Below, piece by piece: positions 1 through 6,272 of a stretch of 9,824 bases of DNA (the stretch's first letter is position 1; every line of letters starts with the position of its first letter). The translations under genes and the position numbers were made by a program. The stretch is taken from the NCBI GenBank assembly GCA_003541895.1, contig DPLR01000198.1, positions 1 to 9,824 of the forward strand. Direction: 5' to 3'. A model generated the notes under the pieces. The model worked only from the letters and a program-made list of their open reading frames with translations. It was not told the origin of the DNA and searched no databases. The stretch comes from Cytophagales bacterium. GTDB lineage: Bacteria; Bacteroidota; Bacteroidia; Cytophagales; Cyclobacteriaceae.

Positions 1-69
1 TTCTAATAATTTAACACGAATTAAAATTACCACCTTGCTTGCCCTGGATTTAGACTTGGTTAATAATAG

Positions 70-498
70 TTATTTACCATTTAAATTGTCAAAAAGCATC
101 TTAAAGTCTGATGGTAAAAATTCCTCTGATACTTTATAATTATCTATCAAATTGTCTGTATAGAATGTTTCAACGACATAAAACCTGTCTCCCATCACTT
201 TGTTTTTATTCTGTTCCAGATATGTCCATTGTAGTTTGTTAACTAAACTGAATATTTTCTCTCTCCTGTCTTTCTTAATCTTAGCTCGCCTTTTGTATTT
301 ACCCCTCTTAATATGTAAATAGTTTATAACTGGCGTGATCACATAGACTTTTTTGCTGTGAATAATAAGTTCATATTTCTGTGTAATTAAAGAGTCACCA
401 TTATAGGAAATTGTCATTTTTTCAATTCTCTCTTTTGTCTGAGAAAATGAATTGAAATAATTCAGTGTTAAAATTGAGATTATCGATAATATCTTCAT
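70..498 (-). CDS. small secreted protein of unknown function
   Basis: I do not recognise the family. From the ATG at 498 the product is 142 residues. It opens with a typical signal peptide (Lys2, hydrophobic residues 3-19, likely cleavage near Ser-Gln at 19-20), so export to the periplasm or beyond is likely. The mature part has a strongly basic stretch at about residues 64-81 (KRGKYKRRAKIKKDRR) and is otherwise rich in Tyr, Phe and Asn; no cysteine suggests a lipid anchor. The frame stays open to an upstream ATG at 525, but I reject that start: it would bury the signal peptide behind nine polar residues, and a perfect minus-strand -7 box (513-520) lies inside the extension. Sampled 60-base lines are about 27-35% GC, lower than mazG. 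It is transcribed divergently from mazG. It could be a lineage-specific orphan; function is open. Confidence 0.7.
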   Translation of the reverse strand: MKILSIISILTLNYFNSFSQTKERIEKMTISYNGDSLITQKYELIIHSKKVYVITPVINYLHIKRGKYKRRAKIKKDRREKIFSLVNKLQWTYLEQNKNKVMGDRFYVVETFYTDNLIDNYKVSEEFLPSDFKMLFDNLNGK

Positions 499-512
499 CT
501 TATTAGAGTTCT

Positions 513-520
513 CAAATATA
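513..520 (-). promoter_or_regulatory. Bacteroidota -7 promoter box for the small secreted protein
   Basis: The minus strand reads TATATTTG, a full match to the Bacteroidota sigma-A -7 consensus TAnnTTTG. Transcription would begin about 7 bases further on, near 506, giving a leader of about 8 bases before the ATG at 498. I found no convincing TTG -33 element at the usual 19-21 base spacing, so the call rests on the -7 box and its position only. Confidence 0.45.
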
Positions 521-549
521 TGCAATGCCAGCCCTTAAGTTTCAGAGGC

Positions 550-595
550 TTGATTAAAAATACTTAATTCATATTTTGTAAATCCGTTAAGTTTG
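550..595 (+). promoter_or_regulatory. mazG: candidate mazG promoter region with two competing -7 boxes
   Basis: Two overlapping possibilities are visible. TTG at 550-552, a 19-base spacer, then TATTTTG at 572-578 has the right geometry but is one T short of TAnnTTTG. TAAGTTTG at 588-595 is a perfect -7 box but lacks a -33 TTG and ends only four bases before the mazG ATG at 600, so a transcript from it would have almost no leader. Which one is used cannot be told from sequence. Confidence 0.35.
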
Positions 596-599
596 TAAA

Positions 600-1412
600 A
601 TGAAAAAACCACTCTCTGCACCTGATCTCAACCGCGAAGCCAAACTAAAAGCGTTCGATCGCTTGCTTACCATTATGGATGAACTTCGCGAAAATTGTCC
701 GTGGGATAAAAAGCAAACGTTGGAGAGCCTTCGCCACCTCACCATTGAAGAAACGTATGAACTTTCGGATTCCATTTTAGAAAGCAATCCCAACGAAGTA
801 AAAAAAGAGCTGGGCGATTTGATGTTGCACAACGTTTTTTATGCGCGCATTGCTTCTGAGCAAAAGCAGTTTGATATAGCCGATGTTCTCAATTCCATTT
901 GTGATAAATTGATTGAGCGGCATCCGCATGTGTATGGCGATGTGGTAGCCAACGATGAACAAACAGTAAAAGAGAATTGGGAAAAAATAAAATTACGGAC
1001 CGGAAATAAATCGGTGCTTGAAGGTGTGCCCAAATCATTACCTGCGTTGGTGAAGGCCATTCGCATTCAAGACAAAGCGCGTGGCGTTGGTTTTGATTGG
1101 GAGCGAAAAGAACAAGTGTGGCAAAAAGTGGAAGAGGAAATGCAGGAATTCAAAAATGAATTCAATGTAGAAACTGATCAACCAATTGATAAGCAAAAAG
1201 CGATGGCCGAGTTTGGCGACCTTCTTTTTTCATTGGTAAATTATTCACGCTTCTTGGAAATTGATGCAGAAGAAGCGTTGGAACGTACGAATAAAAAATT
1301 CATTAAGCGTTTTCAATATTTGGAAACTGAATCTGCCAAAGACGGAAAAAAAATGGGTGAGATGACTTTGGCTGAAATGGATGAGTATTGGGAGAGAGCG
1401 AAAACTTTATAG
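600..1412 (+). CDS. mazG: MazG nucleoside triphosphate pyrophosphohydrolase
   Basis: This 270-residue protein hydrolyses (d)NTPs to NMPs plus pyrophosphate, a cytosolic house-cleaning enzyme. The length matches the two-domain E. coli type (about 263 residues). The N-terminal repeat shows CPWDKKQT at 33-40 and the Mg-binding set E50, E51, E54 with E70 and D73. HPHVYGD follows at 108-114, then the linker NWEKIK (126-131) and GVPKSLPALVKA (142-153) with VGFDW near 163-167. The C-terminal repeat has E179, E180, E183 and E204, D207, so both metal-binding sites appear intact. The ATG at 600 is the natural start: the conserved N-terminus begins soon after and candidate promoter boxes end just upstream. 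A lipoprotein gene begins 8 bases after its TAG stop and is probably cotranscribed. In E. coli MazG is linked to starvation survival; no toxin-antitoxin genes are visible here. Identification is firm. Confidence 0.96.
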   Translation: MKKPLSAPDLNREAKLKAFDRLLTIMDELRENCPWDKKQTLESLRHLTIEETYELSDSILESNPNEVKKELGDLMLHNVFYARIASEQKQFDIADVLNSICDKLIERHPHVYGDVVANDEQTVKENWEKIKLRTGNKSVLEGVPKSLPALVKAIRIQDKARGVGFDWERKEQVWQKVEEEMQEFKNEFNVETDQPIDKQKAMAEFGDLLFSLVNYSRFLEIDAEEALERTNKKFIKRFQYLETESAKDGKKMGEMTLAEMDEYWERAKTL

Positions 1413-1420
1413 TATAATTG

Positions 1421-1996
1421 ATGAGACCGATCATAATTTTGTTAGTTGTGACGATGCTAAGTTGTTGCACAAATAAACCTGAGCCACTTACTGATCAAAT
1501 TGCCATAAATACAAATTTAATTAAGAACTTGGATTCTGTTTTTCGGTTTCCGAAAAACAAAAAAGTAGGTGTTTATTGGACACTTAGTATTGGAGAAGGT
1601 TATTTCAGGAGGATTTTTTTGAAGGTTAAGGTTGACTCTTTTCGTCAAACCAGAAAAATTGATGAAGAGTTATTTACTTATCTAGAAGCTCGCATTTTTG
1701 ATGAGGCTAAATTTGCGTTTAATGATGGGGAAAAAATTAACGGAATTAGATTTTTTAAAAATATTTCAGACAATGATTCATTAAAAAAATATTTTTTGAT
1801 CGAAGCAAGTGCATCTCCTTTAATAGCTAGGAAAAATGGGGCTCTCATGTACGTGGAAGCAACTGATATTTTTCATCACATTGGGATCGGATCAATATGG
1901 GAGTTTAAAGAAAAAGATGGAAAGATGCAGTTGTCAAGGTCGATACCAGCTTGGACAATGTGGAATGACTCAATCTACTTGTCCGTATTTCATTAA
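1421..1996 (+). CDS. short lipoprotein of unknown function
   Basis: A 191-residue product from the ATG at 1421; a TTG directly before it at 1418 is in frame but is a weaker start. The N-terminus has Arg2, a hydrophobic run to Leu13 and then SCC, a lipobox-like end with Cys15 or Cys16 as the lipidated residue, so envelope anchoring is likely. The mature part has no motif I recognise. It contains a basic KNKKVG stretch, alternating charged and aromatic residues, and an IGIGSIWEF stretch near the C-terminus. Codon use is AT-rich (one sampled 60-base line is only 17% G or C), unlike mazG upstream, which suggests a fast-evolving or acquired orphan. It starts 8 bases after mazG, so cotranscription is likely. 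Its stop codon directly abuts that of the convergent AsmA gene. Coding status is well supported by signal sequence, length and spacing; function unknown. Confidence 0.75.
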   Translation: MRPIIILLVVTMLSCCTNKPEPLTDQIAINTNLIKNLDSVFRFPKNKKVGVYWTLSIGEGYFRRIFLKVKVDSFRQTRKIDEELFTYLEARIFDEAKFAFNDGEKINGIRFFKNISDNDSLKKYFLIEASASPLIARKNGALMYVEATDIFHHIGIGSIWEFKEKDGKMQLSRSIPAWTMWNDSIYLSVFH

Positions 1997-4450
1997 TCAA
2001 TTATCCCAATCAAAATATTCATCCTTCTGAAGCTCCACTTCCTTTTTCTTTTTCTCACGGTTTTGAAAGGCATCTTTTAATTCTTTGGCTTCCTTCTTCA
2101 AGTCGCTCACAATTTTTTTCTTGGTGGCTTCCTTATCTACCTTTACTTCGTAGCTGTCAGTGGTGCCGATGATCTTCAAAAATATTTTTGTTTGCCCACC
2201 TGTTTCTTCAATCGCACCAAAGGCTTCATCGGGATCGATTTTTTTCTTGTTGTGAAGAGGCGCTACAACCCGGTAATCAATCTGTTGATCGAACGAATGC
2301 TTTCCGCTCAATGAAATATTAGTTGCATTGGTGTGTACTTCCATTAGCGGAATGTAAATGGTTTTGTTTTCGATGTGGATGTCATTTTTTAAATCAGCAA
2401 AACGAAGTTGATTCAAAGCCTTATCGTCCAAATACCGATTCAGTTTTTGAAGTGGTTCGAAATTATTCAGTTCGCCATTCTTTATTAATGCACTGATGTT
2501 GGCCGTGAGTGTTTCGGGGAAAAGCTTCAGCTTTTCATCCAAAGCCATTTCTAAACTCACATCCGCATTGGCTTTTCCTTTCAAATGTTTTGCCTCGATA
2601 AAATCCTGGTAGAAATTTTCAAATACATAAAACACGCTGTCGATATAAATGTCTTTGAGTTTGAAAGACGATGAGACGTCAATCACTTTTGTATTTTTTG
2701 CATCTACAATTCCATTCACTTCAAGTGAACCACCCATGGCTTGCAGCGACAAATTGCGCGACACAGCGATCTGATTTTTTACGAGGAGATTTCCTTTTAT
2801 TTTTTTGGGTGTGAATCGCTTGTATTTCATTCGTTGCACATCGCAATTGAAATTCAAATGCAGCTGAGGTGAGATAACAAAACCAAAATCTTGTGAACCT
2901 TTTTCGCCAAGACCAAGGGCAACAAGTCGATCAAGGTCAAGGAATTCAGATTTAAGATCAGCTTCAATGCCAATGGGTTGATCCTCAAAAAGCAGATAGG
3001 TGATTACGTTCTTCAAAAAGCCATTCACCAAAAAATCACTTTGATCGAGTTTGCCCGTGAGGTTACTCATGGCAATATCATTTTTATTGAAATTGAGTGA
3101 GCCGTTGATTTTTTCGAAACGGACGGCAGGCTTTATCATGGCGAAGGAGATGTTGCTCAAATCAATATTTCCTGAAGTTTGTACTTGCTGGGCAGTCGAT
3201 TTTTTCTTGAGGAGCGATATTTTTCCATCCAATGAAATATTTGCTTTGATAGTGCCCGTGAAATCGTTGACGTTTTCTAATGGATAAAAATTTTGAATGG
3301 ACGATGCATCCACTTCACCTGTATAGGTAAGCGAGATGTACGGGTCATCAAAATCTTGTGCAGAGAACTCAGCTATGAATGGCTTTCCGTTTAGTTTGCC
3401 TGAAAATTCTTTTAAGAAAATTTCGGCCGTTGAAAAGTCGGTGAAGGAAGCACTGGCAAATGAGCCTCGCAAATTGGCGCCTTCAATTTTTGATTTGTAT
3501 TGCGGATGAAAAAACGAAGCATTCTTACAGCCGAATTTTGCGGAGAGCAATGGTTTAATGATTTCGCCATTGAGTGAAACGGAGAAATAAACTTCACGTT
3601 CACTTTTGTAGGCTTGTAATTTTTTGGTCATCGTTTCAGGGAATAGGGAAAGAACAGTTTGTATATCTGTATTTTTCCCTGCGACATTTAGATGGATGAG
3701 ATCTTTGGTTTTGAATTCAATATCACCTTTCACTTCAAAAGCAGACCGGCCGAGGTTGAGAGCCGTTTTTTCGATGGTAATTATTTTTTTCTCTTCATCG
3801 TATGAGAGGTTGCCTTGAATATTAAATTTCTTTTTTTCGAGCAGTGAAATATCCTTGATGCCGATTTGGTTAACGGTAACATCTCCATCGGTTTCTATTT
3901 TGTACACATGATCAGCGTTGCTCACTGAAGCAATCAGTTTTTCGCTTGTAAACTCATGGTGCTGCAGCGATTGTAAATCCTGATAAGTTAATTTAAGGTT
4001 GGTAAGATTTACCTTGTGCAGATCATATCCAATGTTTCGTGATTGGTCGGATTTTTTAAGGATACTGAAGTTATTTTCTCCGCTGGCATTGATCTTTAAG
4101 TGAACTTCGCTGTCGTTGACTTTCAAACCACGAACCGAATATTTTCCCTGCCATACTTCAATAGCGTTCAGCGAAAACGAAACATTTTTTGCGGTGAGCA
4201 AAGGGTATATTCCTTTATGGCTGTCTTCCACATACACATCGGTAAACGAAATGGCAAGATTTGGAAAATCACTCCAGGCAGAAATGTCAATCTTGCCGAT
4301 CTGAATTGGTGTTCCCAGATTTTTATTGGCTTCGCGAATGAATTGTTGGATGATGCGGTCCTTGAATAAAATGACCGATCCGCCAAAGGCGAGGATGAGA
4401 ACTACGAGCGAAAGCGCGAGGTAAAAAAATATTTTCTTGACAGCCTTCAA
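1997..4450 (-). CDS. AsmA-family inner-membrane-anchored envelope protein
   Basis: An 817-residue protein with one N-terminal membrane anchor (about residues 7-29, after KAVKK), then the AsmA-type opening in which a bilayer-proximal helix is followed by a PIQIGKIDISAW-like strand (about 48-59), and a long series of beta-strand repeats. The region from about 623 to 735 resembles the AsmA C-terminal domain. The family forms long hydrophobic-groove beta structures in the periplasm and is associated with phospholipid transport to the outer membrane and outer-membrane integrity; the exact role here is inference. The last 50 residues (about 768-817) are highly charged, Lys/Glu-rich and probably helical, ending in acidic and aromatic residues. 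The start is TTG at 4450: an in-frame TAG lies two codons upstream, and no Met occurs before or just after the anchor. The gene sits 93 bases downstream of the glutamate-synthase-like gene and has its own likely -7 box. Confidence 0.88.
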   Translation of the reverse strand: MKAVKKIFFYLALSLVVLILAFGGSVILFKDRIIQQFIREANKNLGTPIQIGKIDISAWSDFPNLAISFTDVYVEDSHKGIYPLLTAKNVSFSLNAIEVWQGKYSVRGLKVNDSEVHLKINASGENNFSILKKSDQSRNIGYDLHKVNLTNLKLTYQDLQSLQHHEFTSEKLIASVSNADHVYKIETDGDVTVNQIGIKDISLLEKKKFNIQGNLSYDEEKKIITIEKTALNLGRSAFEVKGDIEFKTKDLIHLNVAGKNTDIQTVLSLFPETMTKKLQAYKSEREVYFSVSLNGEIIKPLLSAKFGCKNASFFHPQYKSKIEGANLRGSFASASFTDFSTAEIFLKEFSGKLNGKPFIAEFSAQDFDDPYISLTYTGEVDASSIQNFYPLENVNDFTGTIKANISLDGKISLLKKKSTAQQVQTSGNIDLSNISFAMIKPAVRFEKINGSLNFNKNDIAMSNLTGKLDQSDFLVNGFLKNVITYLLFEDQPIGIEADLKSEFLDLDRLVALGLGEKGSQDFGFVISPQLHLNFNCDVQRMKYKRFTPKKIKGNLLVKNQIAVSRNLSLQAMGGSLEVNGIVDAKNTKVIDVSSSFKLKDIYIDSVFYVFENFYQDFIEAKHLKGKANADVSLEMALDEKLKLFPETLTANISALIKNGELNNFEPLQKLNRYLDDKALNQLRFADLKNDIHIENKTIYIPLMEVHTNATNISLSGKHSFDQQIDYRVVAPLHNKKKIDPDEAFGAIEETGGQTKIFLKIIGTTDSYEVKVDKEATKKKIVSDLKKEAKELKDAFQNREKKKKEVELQKDEYFDWDN

Positions 4451-4471
4451 AGTCTAAAAAATTTGCTGCCG

Positions 4472-4479
4472 CAAAAATA
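4472..4479 (-). promoter_or_regulatory. -7 promoter box upstream of the AsmA-family gene
   Basis: The minus strand reads TATTTTTG, a perfect TAnnTTTG match, 21 bases before the TTG start at 4450. Transcription would start near 4465, leaving a leader of about 15 bases. No clear TTG is found 19-21 bases upstream. The box supports both an independent promoter for this gene and the TTG start call. Confidence 0.45.
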
Positions 4480-4543
4480 CAATGAAGTTTTGAAAGGAAC
4501 TCTTAAAGTTGCCTCAACGAGATTTCGTCAAATAAATTGTTTG

Positions 4544-6142
4544 TCAAACGATCTCAAATACTTCAGCCGAAGCACGGTTCAGATAGTCTTCGTAATCGAA
4601 CGGAACATCGCCACCTTCTAGCAAACATCCTTCTGGGATGGTTGGGAAAATTTCTTCATAAGTCTTTACCAAATTCATAAAGACTCGCCTGTACACGTGC
4701 GTGCGATTGATTTTATCAGGATGATCAATGCCTGCGGCTGCAATCAATTCTACAAAACTTTCCACCGTGTTTTTGTGGAAGTTGGCCACGCGCACTTTTT
4801 TATCTTCTACCACGAGGCCTTTCATCAGATCAGGTCTTTGCGTAGCTACTCCGGTTGGGCACGTGTTTTTATTACACTCCAATGCCTGAATGCAACCAAG
4901 TGCCATCATCATTGCGCGTGCGCAATTGCAGGTGTCTGCACCTAAGGCCATGGCACGCACAATGTGAAAGCCCGTGAGAATTTTTCCGGAGGCAATCAAC
5001 TTCATTTTGTTTCGTATGCCAAAACCAATCAACGCATTGTCGGCAAAGGCAAGTGCATCAAGCAAAGGCATACCCACAAAATTTGAAAACTCGGGAGGCG
5101 CTGCACCGGTGCCACCTTCGCCTCCGTCAATGGTAATAAAATCTGGATAGCTGTTGAGTTGCACCATCGCTTTGCAAATGGAAAGGAATTCGCTTTTGCG
5201 CCCGATGCAAAGTTTGAAGCCAACGGGTTTGCCTCCCGACAGCGTTCTTAATTTTTCAATAAACTGGATAAGTTCTGTAGGATTGGTGAATGCACTATGA
5301 AAAGGCGGTGAGAAAACTGTAGTGCCAGGTTTTACTAAGCGTATGGCGGCAATCTCGGGTGTATTTTTAGCTGCGGGCAAAATTCCTCCATGACCAGGCT
5401 TTGCTCCTTGCGAAAGCTTGATCTCCACCATCTTCACATTTGGCTTCGATGCATTTTGCTGAAAGGCTACGTCAGAAAATGTTCCATCTTCATTCCTTGC
5501 GCCAAAATATCCTGTTCCAATTTGCCAGATAATGTCGCCTCCATGTTTTAAATGATACGGACTTAAACCACCTTCGCCCGTATTATGAGCGAAGCCGCCA
5601 ATCTTCGCGCCTGAGTTCAACGCTTCAATTGCATTCTGACTTAAAGAACCAAAGCTCATCGCTGAAATGTTGAGCACGCTCATGTCATACGGCTGAGTGC
5701 ATTTTTCTCCTCCAAAGCGAACGCGTGGGTTGTGGTTCATTTTATGAAAATCTTTCGGTGCGATGGAATGTGTCATCCATTCGTAACCTTCGGCATACAC
5801 ATCGAGTTGTGCTCCAAATGGGATTGTGTCGATTTGTTTTTTGGCACGTTGGTAAATAACCGATCTTTCATTGCGGTTGATGGGTGCACCATCGGTATCG
5901 CTCTCCACAAAATATTGCTGAATCTTCGGACGTAAATCTTCAAACACGTAGCGCAGTCTTCCAAACAAAGGGAAATTTCTTTTGATGGATTGCCTTACCT
6001 GAATCATATCTGCAATGCCCATATAAACAAAGGGGAGGGCCAGAATAAAAAACACAATGGCATCGTGCCAGTAGTAAGTCCAGCCAGCAAGGATGAGTAA
6101 TGCAATGAACGAAGCGAGAATAAAAATCTGACGGTTATTCAT
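4544..6142 (-). CDS. membrane-anchored stand-alone glutamate synthase domain flavoprotein
   Basis: A 532-residue protein carrying the FMN-binding synthase domain of glutamate synthase (Pfam Glu_synthase), but without the glutaminase domain and without a GltD partner nearby. Visible motifs: NISAMSFGSLS (158-168), NTGEGGLSPYH (187-197), LSQGAKPGHGG (243-253), DGGEGGTGAAP (339-349), and a cluster site with C417, C423 and C428 in the C-x5-C-x4-C-PTGVATQ arrangement that holds the 3Fe-4S cluster in true glutamate synthases. Two hydrophobic segments at 6-24 and 28-46 predict a membrane hairpin that keeps the catalytic part cytosolic. It resembles the B. subtilis YerD group, whose reaction is not established; without a glutaminase domain it would need free ammonia or another substrate. 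The start is the ATG at 6142; the frame opens two codons earlier with TTG at 6148, which is less likely. Family call firm, reaction unknown. Confidence 0.93.
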   Translation of the reverse strand: MNNRQIFILASFIALLILAGWTYYWHDAIVFFILALPFVYMGIADMIQVRQSIKRNFPLFGRLRYVFEDLRPKIQQYFVESDTDGAPINRNERSVIYQRAKKQIDTIPFGAQLDVYAEGYEWMTHSIAPKDFHKMNHNPRVRFGGEKCTQPYDMSVLNISAMSFGSLSQNAIEALNSGAKIGGFAHNTGEGGLSPYHLKHGGDIIWQIGTGYFGARNEDGTFSDVAFQQNASKPNVKMVEIKLSQGAKPGHGGILPAAKNTPEIAAIRLVKPGTTVFSPPFHSAFTNPTELIQFIEKLRTLSGGKPVGFKLCIGRKSEFLSICKAMVQLNSYPDFITIDGGEGGTGAAPPEFSNFVGMPLLDALAFADNALIGFGIRNKMKLIASGKILTGFHIVRAMALGADTCNCARAMMMALGCIQALECNKNTCPTGVATQRPDLMKGLVVEDKKVRVANFHKNTVESFVELIAAAGIDHPDKINRTHVYRRVFMNLVKTYEEIFPTIPEGCLLEGGDVPFDYEDYLNRASAEVFEIV

Positions 6143-6166
6143 AGACAAGAAAGTTTAGGATTCGTC

Positions 6167-6196
6167 CAAGTTAGAATTAATTAATCAATTGGTCAA
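6167..6196 (-). promoter_or_regulatory. weak candidate promoter for the glutamate-synthase-like gene
   Basis: On the minus strand a TTG (6196-6194) is followed after 20 bases by TAACTTG (6173-6167), one base short of the TAnnTTTG -7 consensus. It lies about 25 bases upstream of the ATG at 6142, the expected distance. The -33 TTG falls in the loop of the inverted repeat at 6175-6225. Imperfect, so low confidence. Confidence 0.25.
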
Positions 6197-6225
6197 TAAT
6201 CGATTTGCCAATGAATAAATTAATT
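6175..6225. repeat. imperfect inverted repeat in AT-rich spacer
   Basis: Two 18-base arms, 6175-6192 and 6208-6225, pair at 15 of 18 positions around a 15-base loop; the inner five pairs include two G-C pairs (GG at 6191-6192 with CC at 6208-6209). A 10-base direct repeat, TTAGAATTAA, flanks it at 6171-6180 and 6238-6247. It lies between the end of the aminotransferase frame (6273) and the start of the glutamate-synthase-like gene (6142). No T-run follows on the minus strand, so it is not a classical intrinsic terminator. It could be an operator, an RNA hairpin, or chance in AT-rich DNA. Confidence 0.3.
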
Positions 6226-6272
6226 TCCTATTAGAAATTAGAATTAAATGTAGATTGGAAAACCAAGCTGGA

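Noticed and set aside
1..69. Left edge sequence
   Set aside because: I see no gene, hairpin or promoter that I can support in these bases.
2000..4400. Several open frames of 60-90 codons on the plus strand inside the AsmA gene, and similar ones inside mazG and the glutamate-synthase-like gene
   Set aside because: They have no recognisable domains, no promoter or operon context, and are antisense or off-frame shadows of long conserved genes.
4544..6148. True glutamate synthase large subunit
   Set aside because: At 532 residues it lacks the glutaminase domain and the rest of the roughly 1500-residue subunit, and it has two membrane segments; only the synthase domain is shared.
6175..6225. Intrinsic terminator for the aminotransferase transcript
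   Set aside because: The stem is AT-rich with three mismatches and no T-run follows on the minus strand.
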